Shown here: in pieces, positions 11,445 through 23,040 of the stretch
Numbering within the stretch: the stretch's first letter is position 1
Layout of the letters: every line of letters starts with the position of its first letter
From: Wolfiporia cocos
Taxonomy: Eukaryota > Basidiomycota > Agaricomycetes > Polyporales > Phaeolaceae
Length of the DNA: 64,000 nucleotides
NCBI GenBank assembly: GCA_029448655.1
Contig: JACCLO010000015.1
Coordinates: forward strand, 558,001-622,000
Direction: 5' to 3'
Program-made: the position numbers and the translations under genes
The notes under the pieces: generated by a model
What the model was told of the DNA's origin: nothing
The model's database searches: none
Seen by the model: only the letters and a program-made list of their open reading frames with translations

Positions 11445-14322
11445 TCAAGGGTTCGGATTTAGCAAGTTGAGTAAGTCCATTTCTCTGTCTAAATGTTGAT
11501 TTCGCAGTAGTAGTCCCTCGCGCATCGGAATTGGCATAATAGATGAGTGCTCTGGCAAATTTGAAGCAGACAGCTGAGCATAGACTTCTTCATGTTCATC
11601 AGCCTCTGCCATTAATTCATGAGCTACTGCAGAGAAAGGCTCGCACTGCTGACTAGCCACAGCCTCGTCTTCTTCGGCGCCTGCGACTGCGTGGCTATCG
11701 TGAAGTTCAGGATCCATTCCGAGCGTCGCATGCACAGCCTGCAACGTGATAGCGTTATTGCGTGCCGTCCTGCTCTTGCTGCTTTGGCCTTGACTTGCTG
11801 CATGTCTCTTGCGGGAACGGGTGCTTGGGAATCGCTGCTCAATGTCAGCCTTCACCAATACGGTTTGGCGAACCCTTTCAGCATCAAGACGGTTCCGGAT
11901 ATCAGTATGCACAATTCCCATGGCACTGAATATCCGCTCTGTTGCAGCTGAATTTGGAACGATGCTGAGAATTCGCATGGCCAGCGTAGTGAGTGCATTT
12001 CGGCCATTCGGACTGCCTGTGTCCAGTCGCCACCACAGCGTTACCAGATTAACATCTGTCTCCTTAGCTGAAAGTGAGTTGTTGACTGTCGGAAATATTA
12101 CAGTGCTAACATACCACTTTTTCAGCAAGTTGCTTAAGCTGTTTTAAGGCCATATGGTCCTCCGAGAACTCACTTAGGTAATGAAGATAGTCAGTGAACG
12201 CCTGGAAAAGGTAAGTGTCTGGTGCCTTCCCAAACATTCGCTGATAGCATTGACCAAGCATTGCTGATAACGAGGCTTCAGTGATGGCAGCATTGCCGGA
12301 GCGGAAACACTTTGTGTGGAGGTAAGGGTTTAGCACCACAGCTAGGATGAAGACCTCCTGATCGGTCTGTTTCCACCGCTTCTCCAGACTCTCGTGGATC
12401 ACCCTGGTGATGTCCGCTTCATACTGTGGATTTGCGAAGGTGTGATAAAGCTGGCCAAGTGTAAGTAGGACTGTATCGAGGCGTGCGTTATTTGCTTGTG
12501 TAGTGTTGACAGCCACGGCAAGCGGTTCTAGGTGGCTGTGAATGCTGCCATGAAGAGCAATCAGCACAATCCAGCTGCAGAGAATAAGACCTACAGGCAT
12601 AGCTCATCCCAGAAAGTAGGTGAACACAAGGTGCGTATAATCTCATCTGCCTTTCGTTTTGATTCCGCCTTATCTCCTGCACACAGTAAAAGAACTTCCT
12701 TGGTGCTGACAGCCAGCGTACGCAGCGGTGTCTCAAGGAGAAGTAGACGGTGGCATGACAGATAGTGAGTCGCCCATCTTGTAATAACAGGCATAACGAG
12801 GGAATATACTTTGCCTAGCCTCGCCTTTGTCTCCTCTTTCAGCATGCCCAGGGCATGGCTGTGATTATTGAACCATTTGATGACTTCTAGAGCACGATCA
12901 AGGACCAACATAAAGGGTAGCTTCAGCTTGGTGTAATCGGAGACAACAAGGTTTAACTGTAGATTAGCAGTTAAGTACTTTTTACTGTGAAGCGAATAAA
13001 ATCTGACCTGGTGTGCCCAACATGCCACAGTCACGATCCATGGGAAAATGATGCGCAGAAGTCGCCGTATTTTGACCGATTCGCCACTTGAATCTGTGCA
13101 CCATGCAACCACCTTCGTCTCAAGTACCTCCATACAATATTTGATTTCTGCTTTTACGATCTCAAGCAGATTTTCTGCATTTTTGGCCTGGGTAGATATG
13201 TTGACTGCATTCAACAGGTATGGCTAAATTTTGCTGTGTCAGTCTGAATGTGTAAGCTAATATGCCATATGACTCACAGAATACTCGACATTAACCATGG
13301 ATGCAACAAGTGATGTCCTCGTGACATTTTTCCAGCCATCAGACTGTCCCGTAGCAAATCGGCCCTGAACCTGCTACTTCATTCCAATCACCACACACTG
13401 TGCCTCTTCTTCAAGAATTCATCCTGAGAGGGTCTTCCGGCTTGGGACTAGAGCACCAGGCACCCAAGTTGCAAAGAAGTATCGCCAATATGGATGATCC
13501 ACAGCTGACCATGCAATGTTGCAGGCAATGAGGAGTTGACAGACATCAGAAGCAAATTGTGCTTGGATAGAATCGGGATATCGTGCGATATCAGCTGTTT
13601 GACCATAGAGCGGTATGTCTATTCTCTGGCGCTTCATGGCACGCTGGTCTGCATTGATGCTGGCGAGCCCAGCAGATTCACTATTGGATGCCACAGACCT
13701 AATGCTTGCTAGACTTGACTGTGCGCTGAGTGGCTGTGCAATGGATAATGCAGGTAGATCATGTGTTGAGATATCTACTGTGGAATGTTGATTTTCTTTC
13801 TCGGTGATATCTTGCTGAACACATGCAACAGCAGAGTGTGCAGCACGACTGGTAGCAATATTATGATCAGTCCGTGCTTCCTTCCTGATGCTATCCGTGA
13901 CATTTGGACATTCATCAATGATATGTTTCCGTAGGTTCTTGACTTTGCCACAGAAGGATATGACAATTGTAGACTTCACTGAGTTAACACCATCAAATCT
14001 CCGATCAATGAAACATGAATATCAATCAGACACACCGTGGGCTTCAACTTCTTTCTCACTCTGGAGCAAAGTGGCTTGGCCTGCGTTATAGGCACGGGAT
14101 TCCTGTTCTATCAGCTTGCGGGTCTTCTGTCACACACATGCCTTGCACCATGCTTCCTTATTTGTTGCATTACCTTTCCACTGCCCTCCTTTGAAAAAGT
14201 GGGCCCAGAGAGGTGATTCGGAAGGCATGGGCTTGGACCATGAAGGACATTGGACAAGCAGGCTCCATTCAATTACACAGACCATTTTTTGTGTTCGGTC
14301 CCTAATCACTTGCACACAGGAA
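11445..14322 (-). pseudogene. hAT-B transposase (multi-exon)
   Basis: Minus-strand exons run from about 14320 down to 11445. The N-terminus has a BED-type zinc finger (LWAHFFKGGQWKGN, WCKAC, then LRKHIIDECP near 13,910). Next come VPSRKTLSG (13,420), DGWKNVTRTSLVASM (13,300), AWCTDSSGES (13,090), a helical middle (12,110-12,600) and a C-terminal dimerisation domain with LWWRLDTG and PNSAATERIFSAMG (about 11,910-12,050). Introns are evident between open blocks (for example near 13,230). An in-frame TAG before QVQGRFATGQ at about 13,370 and a stop after WCKACV suggest decay, unless these fall in introns I have not resolved. Confidence 0.82.
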
Positions 14323-14359
14323 GAATAGCATTGTCACTACTATAATAGTAGGCCTGTCA

Positions 14360-14477
14360 TCACGTGAGAATCACGCCTTGACCTGGGTCAACCGGTTTGA
14401 CCTGGGTCATTGACCCAGGTCAAACCGTTGACCCGGGTCAAGGGTCAAGGGGTCAAGGCTTGACCCGCCCAACCCTG
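14360..14477 (-). repeat. hAT-B right end: TIR plus TTGACC subterminal repeats
   Basis: Repeated GGGTCAA / TTGACC motifs, several as GACCTGGGTC palindromes, end in GCCCAACCCTG at 14477. Confidence 0.8.
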
Positions 14478-14660
14478 GTTACAAAGGAATGGCTCAAGTG
14501 TGGGCTAGGCAATGGGGTCAAATACTTGAACAACATGTCAATTCACCAATAGATAGTATTAAATACAATTACAATAGTATTATGATACTATTCTATTACA
14601 ATGTGATTACATACCCTGCATGCTGACCAAGATAATAATACATAATATTATTATTGAGGA

Positions 14661-15097
14661 TGTGCCTATTGATGGCAGAGTGAGTAGCTGGCAACCGACC
14701 AGTTTGCTACATCTAACAGCTCCACCCCTGCCATGTGACACTGGCATCTACTGCAACAGCACTTGGCAGCAGGGTCATGGCATGAGTCTCATGTGATGCT
14801 GTGCTTAGGCAGTAATGTAGCTTCATGCTTTTGACCAATTGAGCACAACATGCACTCAGTTTTCATCCGACTTATCGCAGTTGTCAGAGCCTGTATCAGT
14901 CTCAATCAATGATGGACTGTTGCCACTAGCATACATCATACACTTTGCTAATAGAGTTACTTCTTGTCAAACACTGTATGAATATGATATGGCTCTTGCT
15001 GCGTTCTTGCTGTGCACACAGCATCCATTCACAGTCATCTTAGTAGGTCACACACAAGTCACACCTTGACCCATTAATGTTGAACTTTGACCCCAGT
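14661..15097. other. Non-genic stretch
   Basis: A 76-codon open frame (14839-15066) has no recognisable domain. Immediately before 15098, TTGACCC-like words occur, but they do not form a clear element end. No gene is supported. Confidence 0.4.
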
Positions 15098-17706
15098 CAG
15101 GGTTGAGCCCCAGTGAAAGTACCATGTACCAGAGCCTATCAGAAGCTACTTGATATGATCTGGTGCGAAAGTTGAACTCTTCATAGAATTTGCTATTTCT
15201 TAGGTCCCTGGTAGTATACTAGAAGCTACTGTAATGTATTGAAAGCTAGTAGGATAGCATTTTAATATACCACTAGTTATCAGAAAATACCTGATGGCCC
15301 TGTCTGAAAATGTAGTGACTATCCCAAGATACTTAAACATACCAATATGCAGAGGCTCACTTAATCAGAGCATACTCATACATATCAGACCCTATCCTTT
15401 GAATTGCTTCAACCTATCAAAAGCTATCAGAAAATACTTTACATGAGTTTTGCATTGTACCAGAGAATACTGAATTACATCAAATTGCATCCTCTGAATC
15501 TATCAGAAGATATCTAAAACCATCCACATCCATGTTATGTGTCATACCAGAAAATATCCAAACCTATAGAGAGTCCAAGCATGTACAGTAAAATTTGCAA
15601 ATACAGCAGGGCAATTATATGTGTGTATCAGAATCTACTCAAATTTATCACTCTAGAAAGTATGCAACTCACTAAAAATGGCACACATATTATCCAGTTC
15701 TCTAAGTCATCTGAAAGTGACACCAGCTACACCAATGGCCTTGTTGTACATCAGTTTGACCTGGCATAGGGGCACAAGCCACACTTTCAGCCACCACAGG
15801 TTAGCTGAATCACTGAGATGGTGGAGGCACTGCCCCTGCTGTAGTACATGTAAGGAGGCTTGGTATGACCTTTACAGAGCAGACAAAGTTTACCTGGATG
15901 ACTGCATGCCATGCATCAAAACCAGTGCATACACACCATATTAAACATGATCTGTGGCCAGTCCACTCAGACATGTGCCTGGTGTGCTATTGGTGAGAAA
16001 GTGTGCATCCCTGATATTCTGTGCATTTGAAGGGGGAGTGGGTGAGGCAACCATGAAGTTGAGCATGCCTTCTGCAGAAGTGTGAGTGCATGCTTAAAAT
16101 GTGCCTTGCCAAGCAGGCAGCAAAGTGAAAGAAGAAGCATCATCTTGGGGCACATTGCAAGAATGGGGAATGTATGCACCCCTGCAGTCTGTATCTACAG
16201 ATGGAAGTTATCAGGACAGTACTTGTACTATGATCCAATTGAATGACCAGCTCACATATGAGCACTTGGACTCACTACTTGCAATGAAGTCAAAGTCTAA
16301 ATTGCTGCCCATAAGACACATTTTGACTTGATGTTGACTTGCAGTTTTGTGACTGGATGTCTGCTTGAAAAATGCTCAGATGTAACTTCTATTAATCAAG
16401 GTTATGTTGAATATATTAACTAGGGTATGAATCACTTAGACACTGCTACTTTTGTACAAGTAAAATGGCTCTCTTCAAAAAAAATCTTAGACAAAATCTG
16501 CTCTGGTAGAAATGGTCTGATTACTTAGAGGAACAGATCTACTAGACAGATTTTTTTTATCTTGAAAATTGATGGAGTTATTTCTCCGAGGCTTTTTCAA
16601 TTTTGCTGCATGCCAAATCTGGCTATCTAAGCACTCTGATAAGCTTGATATGGTATCTTAGATCTTATCTCTGTCTGAGTTTGTGTCACAAACTTTTTGG
16701 CTAATACACATTCACGCCAGATAACCCCCTCCTCACCGCCGTCCCCCCGATTCTCTCCATTCACGCTAGGGACCATGTAGATTAGTTAAGCGCCTCGTAG
16801 GGGTAGGTGCACGTGTCATCATATCACGATAGTTACGGTCACCCTCATTAGTTACAGAGTCACATTACTTGTACGGTCACTAGGTCCCGTGTTGTAGTAT
16901 GCGCACAGACCGCGCCTTTAGGGTAGGGCTAGATACTTAGCGTGCCAGCACCTGTAGCTTATAAGCGTAGCGATGAGGTCTTACAACCTCATCTTTAGGA
17001 TTCTCAACAACTGGGCTAGGCCCCTTTCTCTGTTACTGCTGTGTGCTTGACCGCTAGTCTGGAGGGTCTGCCTTAGCGTCTCAACACAGGGTTATTCCCC
17101 CGTCTACGATGGTCCCACAGATGGTACGAGTCTGTGTCAGTTTGGACCTGTCTGTATCTACAAGAACTGAATTCTTTTGCCTTAATTTGTGCATCCAACC
17201 CTGAGCAATATCCATCCATCCATCTGACCATCTGATGCCCCCCTCATCGAATCATAGGAAGGTCAACTGATGCCAGAGCTCTTGGCACGGTTTCTTGAAG
17301 TGCACATGCAGGATTTTGTGTCCATTTGTGGTCCTGGGCAGAAGGGCAAGCCATTAATATTGTCAAAGAATGTTTTTGCAGCACAGAAATAGCATGTAGA
17401 TTTTGGGCCATGTGTTCCTGTATCAGTCTAGCTATATGGAGCTGTTCTTTTCCTTTTTAATATACAAATACAAATATTTTTGTTTGGCCTTGACTGATTT
17501 TGCTGCTGTACAAAAGTAGCAGTGTTTAAGTGGTTCACACCATAGTATGTATGGGTATGACAAAAGTCTTGGCATCAGTGATCTGACTGCCCAGACTCTT
17601 GGGATTTAGCTTCCAGTACAATGATTATCTCAATATATTTCTGATATTTACTGGTACTTACTGATACACTAAGGATATGACGGCTTTTCACTGGGGTTGA
17701 ACCCTG
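15098..17706. mobile_element. Non-autonomous element with CAGTGAAA termini, copy 1
   Basis: Inverted ends are CAGGGTTGAGCCCCAGTGAAA (left) and the complement of CAGGGTTCAACCCCAGTGAAAA (right). The interior resembles 27009-30803: both carry a CCTGGCATAGG[G/A]GC block and a near-identical final 160 bp (GACTGCCCAGACTCTTGG...). No transposase or other long ORF was found. Net length without the inserted LTR is about 2.1 kb. No target duplication was found, so class and exact ends are open. Confidence 0.6.
16684..17139 (+). repeat. Solo LTR, duplication GTTTG
   Basis: The 456-bp copy starts TGTCACAAAC and ends CTGTGTCA. The duplication GTTTG (16679-16683 and 17140-17144) is perfect. It is inserted in the CAGTGAAA element. 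Confidence 0.93.
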
Positions 17707-17739
17707 AAACATTGAACGTTGACCCGAGATAGAAGCTGA

Positions 17740-18200
17740 GTCAATATTCAATGCTTGGCAGGGGGTTATCGATTCATCAGCAAGCTCTCAGCTACGTCGA
17801 AAACAAAACATGGGCTTCGATGCGACCTGGATCTCCCCGATCATCGCAAACGTCGAGGGGACCACACCCGAGGGACAGACATAAGTATCACGGGTGCGTG
17901 CGCAACCCGTAGCGGCATCTTGGCATTGACGCGTGTGTGGCACGCGCAGGCACTAGACGCAGGTCCAGAATGCGCTGAATGACCACTTTGGACGCGGACC
18001 TCAGCACGACGCTGCACGAGTTAGGAATCTACCTCATGATCTTCGTCGTCTTGAACCACATGCCCGCGACGTCTCTCGCCGGACCGAACCGCGTTCACGC
18101 TGTTCGGCACTTCCATTATTCTTGCTGGATCACGGATTACACTAACCAGACGGATGCCGAGCAGTGCTGACTCGGCGACGTGAACGTGCCCCTCTATTAA
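17740..18200 (+). pseudogene. Alpha-amylase (GH13) remnant
   Basis: Recognisable fungal alpha-amylase blocks appear in shifting frames: GFDATWISPIIANVEGTTPE (about 17812-17870), then LGIYLMIFVVLNHMP (18027-18065), which corresponds to the conserved region with DVVVNH in active enzymes, and CWITDYTNQTDAEQC followed by LGDVNVPLY (18124-18197). Secreted fungal amylases hydrolyse internal alpha-1,4 bonds of starch. The catalytic C-terminal half is absent, the region-I Asp is replaced (IFVVLNH), and stops interrupt the frame. The N-terminus is cut off near the end of the CAGTGAAA element, so this is a fragment. Confidence 0.72.
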
Positions 18201-18587
18201 ACCCCACTTTGCTAATTTAGAGACCAGTTTTGTGTTACCTTTCCTAGCTTGTATGAAAATTCATCTAATCTGCATACAAGTGGGTCATTCTCCTGATCCT
18301 ACCACAATTCTACCTAATTGAAGATCAAACGCTTCCTGCGTTCGTTTCCATGTCAGTTCTTCGTGCAAGATCCTGCGATGGTTGCGGCTGCTGTTGTCCC
18401 TTGCTACGAAATGCTCGACCCACATGCACACATGCTGTGCATACCCGAGCACTGCCTTGCACAAGCCGCTGCTGCACAAGTACTTATTCTACTCAAATAT
18501 GCTCGCCACAGACCTTGTCAACACTGCATTGGGCACAAGCGTCACGGACCCACTACGCATCTCGCTGATCGCATCAATCACTAAGCC

Positions 18588-19011
18588 GTGCCCCGCATTC
18601 CGTGTGCCGCTTTCAGCACCCCACGCTGTTCACGTTTGACAGGGGCAATGTGCAGCTGTGCTGCACCGTGCTACTGCCAAGCTACTCTGCAAACCTCTCC
18701 ACACACATCCAACGTGAAGCTCAAGCTTGCAGAGCCGGCCATATCGGACATCGTGCCCCAATGCCAGAACTTCGACACTATTCCCGCCCCGGCCCCGGCC
18801 CCCCAGCTTCAGCAGAGCAGCTAGCCGTCAACAGGTACGATGTCTGCGATTCATGTTGCAATTGACACTCGCCTCTGAAACATAGACGATGCTCGCACTA
18901 CTGAGAACTTGACTGCCTTCTCTCCTCATGGTGACTTCGTTACCGACTCTTCCGTAGGCGGATTTGATCCGAATTTCGTCGACTGGGAAGATGATGACGA
19001 GTTATTATAAT
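18588..19011 (+). pseudogene. 3' end of an unrecognised gene with acidic C-terminus
   Basis: A plus frame encodes LKLAEPAISDIVPQC and a Pro/Ala run. After a probable intron of about 50 nt (GTACGATG to CATAG, ending near 18884) it continues in frame with TTENLTAFSPHGDF and ends GGFDPNFVDWEDDDELL before TAA at 19009-19011. One in-frame TAG (about 18822) precedes the intron. The upstream part (18,300-18,590) has open frames but no recognisable domain. The coherent acidic end suggests a real gene once stood here. I do not recognise the family. Confidence 0.4.
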
Positions 19012-19999
19012 CAGTAGCTATGCTACATAATTGACTCAAACATTCAAACACATTGCAATCATGTTAAGGGCATATCATTTGCATCAGGATAGGTTCAATA
19101 CACACAGGACATCTCTATTATTTAATGAGAGATGTTTGTGTTTATTGTGTAATATATATTGTAATTGAATGCTCAAATCTCCTGGAGGCTAGCCTAGCGC
19201 GTAGATGGAGCCTCAAGAGGGGATTTCAGCGTGCTCAAGGCACGACCTCCAGCGCCCCGTCGAAGTCAGCATTCTCGATACCTACAGAAACCCGTGATAA
19301 CTTTTCAGCGATCTTCACGAGTCCTAGAGTAGAACATGCGCACCCGGATAAGGTCAGTGTTGGAAGTGTGTGCGCGTCGGGCGCGGCGCAGGGTGCGATC
19401 TCGTCGCCACGGTGTGGGAGCAGTTGCGCCCCTGGTAGGATAGGGGTGGTCACGCCGGATCCGGGTATGGCGGGACCGGTATGTGGTACGATGGCCCGTT
19501 AGTATAAAGGCGTAGTAGTTGATGTACGTACCGCTACGCGTTTGTAACCAGAACCCACCACACCGTAGCGGGGTCCCTGACGGGCAGTAGGGCGCAGCCG
19601 TTGTCTAGTGCGACCCGAATTTCTACAGTCAGGCGTTACCCTAAACGTGAACTGCTCTACTCACACACTGGTGCACTGCTTGCGACTGGGTTTGCTACGC
19701 CATGCATCAAGTGTGTTATGATTATCGCAGGAGCGACAGTGTTTGCGTCCTTTCTACACCTTTTCTAGTGCGAAGCCCAATGTGGTGACAACGCCATTGA
19801 AGAGGTGCCGGTACTGCACACGCATCGTAAACTGTGGACAAAGCAGCCTGGGCCGGTTACGCTCGCAAGAAATGCTAGCACTGTGCATTTGTAGAAAGAC
19901 GAGGCAAGGCACGGTTTCTATCTATCTGTTCAGCGGCGATACGTCGTCGCACCGTGCGGCATTCAAGGAGAGACTCGAGAAATCGTTGAACCTGTAGAT
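19012..19999. other. Non-genic or unrecognised stretch
   Basis: The GC content is higher than in the LTR-rich parts and several short frames exist (for example 19743-19994 plus). None shows a known motif or consistent coding pattern. It lies between two decayed genes and may hold further decayed exons. Confidence 0.35.
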
Positions 20000-20520
20000 G
20001 ACACAATCAGGGAAGACAGTCTGGCTGATTGGTGAAAGCCATTACATTCAAGCCTTTTGCAACGAGAGAGTTCTTCCCCGAGCGCCCCCACGAGTCGTCG
20101 CACAGGCGATAGTCCCATATGCCGACCACCGTCTCGCCTGCGGTATATACGCCGCTCAGTTCCGCATCTGCCCTGTGACGCTTGAGCCGGAATATCTCTG
20201 GGTGCATGACATACGCGATCGTAAGAGCGTCGTAACGTGGACTTGTACACGTCCGCAAGGGAGAGGAACGTCGAAGGCATATGTCTGAGACGCGTAGCAG
20301 GGTGCGGGAGAGGGCTGTCGGGTGCCGCGTCCGGGGAGAGTGGCTGGCGGTGGGTAGCGTGGGCAAGGATGGCGGTGTGGACGACGTTGAGCGGTATCAT
20401 GGTTTCCTAACTGGCGCGTCTAGCACAATCTGAGCGGCCTCGGCTGACGGAGAGTTCAGGATACTGGTATTACTCGACGCATTGATCAAAGGTTTGCACA
20501 GCTCACCAGCTGATGGAGCT
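20000..20520 (-). pseudogene. Inosine-uridine nucleoside hydrolase remnant (C-terminal half)
   Basis: Minus-strand fragments in order match the IUNH family: SAEAAQIVLDAPVRKP (20,400-20,450), MIPLNVVHTAILA (20,365-20,400), STFLSLADVYKST (20,245-20,290), YDALTIAYVMHPEIF, then GVYTAGETVVGIWDYRLC (about 20,110-20,160) and CDDSWGRSGKNSLVAKGLNV. These enzymes hydrolyse nucleosides to ribose and base for purine/pyrimidine salvage. The N-terminal Asp-rich calcium site is missing. At least two frameshifts are visible, one at RKP/MIPLNV and one between KST and YDALTIAY. A minisatellite replaces the upstream coding part. Confidence 0.72.
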
Positions 20521-20586
20521 CGATTCCTAGCCCGACCCCTTCGCCCATCCTCTGCAGTCGTGAAAGAGAATACATCAAGGGCCGAG

Positions 20587-20742
20587 GAGGGAGGACAGCG
20601 GAGGGAGGACAGCGGAGGGAGGACAGCGGAGGGAGGACAGCAGAGAGAGGACAGCAGAGGGATGACAGCAGAGAGAGGACAGCAGAGGGATGACAGCAGA
20701 GAGAGGACAGCAGAGGGAGGACAGCAGAGGGAGGAGGACAGC
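20587..20742. repeat. 14-bp minisatellite, about 11 units
   Basis: Tandem units of GAGGGAGGACAGCG grade into GAGAGAGGACAGCA and GAGGGATGACAGCA. The first four units are nearly identical and the later ones alternate GAGAGAGG and GAGGGATG types. The 14-bp unit is not a multiple of three, so copy changes shift any frame through it. It lies where the nucleoside hydrolase coding sequence should continue. Confidence 0.9.
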
Positions 20743-20762
20743 GATGGGACGGACAGCGACGG

Positions 20763-21330
20763 GCAGCGCTGCTCGACGCTGCTTCCCGACAGATGCCCAC
20801 CACGCGCCGGACTAGCCAGCGCCGGTCCCTGACGACCGATCGTCGCCGCCTGTGTACCCACCCCGCCTCCGCCTTAAGAGATCTACGTCCTACCTGCGCA
20901 GCGAGGCTCTCATCCGGCAGCCTGTACAACGCCGCATCCAGCTCATACACATGCTGCGGGCTCGCGACCGCACCTGTTCTATGCAAATGCCAACGGCTGA
21001 TGTGCAGGGGTATCAGTCGTCGAAGAGCGCGGCTGTCGGTCAAAGCAAGTCCTGTCTTGAGTGTGCGGCTACGCGCGGTGTTGACTGTACGGGCTGTGTC
21101 GACCTGATTTATGTGCGTCAATGTTTTCTAAGCGTCCCAAGGTCATACAGTCCACAAGGTACGTTGGAAGGTCGCGCTCAGTGACATTATTTATAACAAG
21201 CTACAAATCCCGAGTGCGACGCATACAAGCGGGGAGAGGTATCAGATGTACCAGGCTATACACTAGAAAGTGACTGGAGCCATCCTCGAACTGATGTGAT
21301 GGCGCATATGATCGCGACGGCCCCACCAGC
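20763..21330 (+). other. Open frame of uncertain status between two decayed genes
   Basis: A plus frame from about 20830 to 21184 includes an Arg-rich start (PPRLRLKRSTSYLRS) and a Cys-containing end (SCLECAATRGVDCTGC). It has no domain I recognise. It may be a 5' exon of the coiled-coil gene downstream or chance. No start or splice site is convincing. Confidence 0.25.
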
Positions 21331-21347
21331 CATCCCATGGCCGGACG

Positions 21348-22997
21348 ATGAACAGCACAGGCGCCAGCGCAAGGTCCTTCGACGACCGCTGCGCCGTCCT
21401 CCAGCGCAAGCTGGAAGACTTGAAGCGCGTACATACGGAAGGCAAGAAGACGGTCTGCTCCGCCTCCTCCTCCTTCCTTTCCCCAGCTCATCTTTATCCC
21501 AGCGCAACACTCCCTCGAGCGAGCGAGCTCGCGCACAGCGCTCCGCCGCAGAGAGTGTCAAGCACGCCGACAAGCCCAACAGGAAAGTACCCGATGCGCT
21601 CGACGGGCGCGTGCCAGAGCGAGCTACGCGAGCTCCGGGCAAAGCTTCGCACGGCAGAGACCGAGCGCGGACAGGTCGCGTCGAAGCAGAGCGGCGCGGG
21701 TTAGGCGCGGAAGGCGCTGGCGGCGGCAGAAAGTAGGAGGAACGACGAGTTGCGCAAGCGGGACAGGAGGATGAGCGAACTGGAAAGGGCGCTGGCAGTT
21801 GAGAGGAAGAAGCGCGAAATGGCGGAAGCGCGGGTGGCGAAGGTAAAGGGAATATCAACGGTGAGAAGCAGAGGCACGGACAGCAGTGTACGGGATGCAT
21901 GCGCAGCTGCAGGATCCATTTGCTGGTGCGCAAAAAGCAAGGGTCGCTCTCAAGGGCTTGCAGACGCAAGCTGCTGACAGGGAGGAGCTCCTGGAGGAGC
22001 TCGAACAGCACTGGGTCACCCTCACCCGCGTCGCGGAGGAGTACGCTCGCTTCGCATCGACGACAGTCCCAAAATAGGCTCACGTCCGTGTTCAAGACGA
22101 GGTTGTCGCGCTGAGGTTGCGCTTATTCAGGTTGGAAAGGAAACTCGCCAATTTGGATGACCAGGTCACCGAGCTCGCGAACTTGGTACGCCACACAGTG
22201 GAGGAGAATGCGTCCTTGGAGAGCGGGTCTTCACAAATGCTCGCAGGCGACCGTTCCCTCCACAGAGCTCCAAGTAAGATAGATGTTGCCTCTGGATCCA
22301 GCTCAGAGGAAGACCTCCCTGATATTAAGCAGCTGCTGTCGCACTCAACACCATCACCAACATCCACAAGAACGGGAAAGGAGATACAGAGATTCGCAGC
22401 GCCGCAATCCAAACCACGTATTCTCAGCTACCCGAGGGCGCGGGTAGTTAAGAACGCATTGCGGCGCTGCGATCAGAAATTGAAACGCGTCTCGCTCCCG
22501 ACTCCAGCGGACATATTCCATCCATCTCCGTGATCTCGCTTGGCTGGTCCTTCCACTTCGCCACGAGGGAGAGCGAGCAGACTCGTATCATCTAGCCGTC
22601 GCGTAACCTTCATGGCGACTCGCCGCAAGCCTGCGCCATCCTACGCTTTGCTTCGGAATCCAGACGACGCACAAGACAGCGCAGAACCCGTAGCGTCAAC
22701 GAGCGAACAGAACATAACACGATAAACCCTGGCCAACGGATCACACCCTCCTCCAGATACGCAATACCAGCAGGAACCGGAAGCAGGTCCAAGCGATAGC
22801 CCTAGTCGGCTGTCACATCGGCAGTCGCGGATCGCTGTGCGCAATCCGTCTCTGCCTCCCTTGTTCGAGGCTACCGGTGAGAGCAGTGCTGGGGATAGAG
22901 ACTCGCTCTCTACCTTCAGTACCACAACCCGCTCTACCAGTACGCTTTTGGGACGGACCAGTATCACGGGAACCCGAAGGACTACCTGCCGAAGGTG
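21348..22997 (+). pseudogene. Coiled-coil protein gene with in-frame stops
   Basis: Frame 21348-21880 encodes heptad-rich helices (DDRCAVLQRKLEDLKRVH, LRELRAKLRTAETERGQ, then RRMSELERALAVERKKREMA). After a frame change near 21,890 it continues with KARVALKGLQTQAADREELL, LVRHTVEENASLE and a low-complexity Ser/Pro tail up to 22997. In-frame stops fall at 21702 (TAG), 22075 (TAG) and 22531 (TGA), yet coding character continues across each. The predicted product is an elongated coiled coil with a disordered basic C-terminus. No named family is claimed. It lies just upstream of the chitin synthase remnant on the same strand. Confidence 0.55.
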
Positions 22998-23040
22998 ACC
23001 TCATCGCCTTGCCCACCATCAACCCTGGTGAGCCGCCCGA

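Larger units (their letters stand above)
11222..14477 (-). mobile_element. hAT-B transposon, 8-bp target duplication GTTACAAA
   Basis: The 3,256-bp element has terminal inverted repeats CAGGGTTGGGC / GCCCAACCCTG and perfect 8-bp duplications GTTACAAA (11214-11221 and 14478-14485), the hAT signature. It sits inside the dimerisation domain of hAT-A. Its transposase is on the minus strand. Reiterated TTGACCC/GGGTCAA motifs crowd both ends. Confidence 0.93.
7540..14545 (+). pseudogene. hAT-A transposase (multi-exon, interrupted)
   Basis: A hAT transposase binds transposon ends in the nucleus and moves the element by cut and paste. In order: a BED zinc-finger part (WKWRCNWC near 7920, then NFISHLEKCEG near 8070-8105); the catalytic-domain start (VASDLWTSKHS near 8550, FWIDDNWDLIEHVL near 8610); central exons 9400-10100; and the C-terminal dimerisation domain split in two (ELEVYFSG and ALIWWK at 10350-10420, then VSISVECLFSSSKHTLSD at about 11110-11180, and KEWLKCGLGNG after 14486). 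Exon 11061-11221 joins 14486 exactly when hAT-B and one duplication copy are removed. An intron is likely at 10421 to about 10479. Stops and shifts elsewhere suggest it is inactive. Confidence 0.75.
7042..14660 (+). mobile_element. hAT-A transposon, older, with nested insertions; ends unresolved
   Basis: A multi-exon hAT transposase runs from about 7540 to 14545. The element is interrupted by a solo LTR (10486-11055) and by hAT-B (11222-14477). Its 5' part probably continues left of the LINE derivative into the AT-rich block near 2218, because the LINE target duplication joins the two. AT-rich sequence at 14,550-14,650 may be its right end. No confident terminal inverted repeat or 8-bp duplication was found, so the boundaries are approximate. 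Confidence 0.65.

Noticed and set aside
14550..14660. Right terminal inverted repeat of hAT-A
   Set aside because: TGCTGACCAAGATAATAAT resembles TGCTGGCCAAAATCATTAT near 2208, but in direct rather than inverted orientation, so it does not define paired ends.
20397..21121. Long minus ORFs with many Cys-Pro-Leu-Ser repeats
   Set aside because: The repeats are translations of the 14-bp minisatellite. Only the part below about 20,500 shows nucleoside hydrolase similarity.
21256..22095. Minus-strand ORF of 279 codons
   Set aside because: It is opposite the coiled-coil frame, with compositional bias only (Ser/Arg/Leu). GC-rich coding sequence often leaves long open antisense frames.
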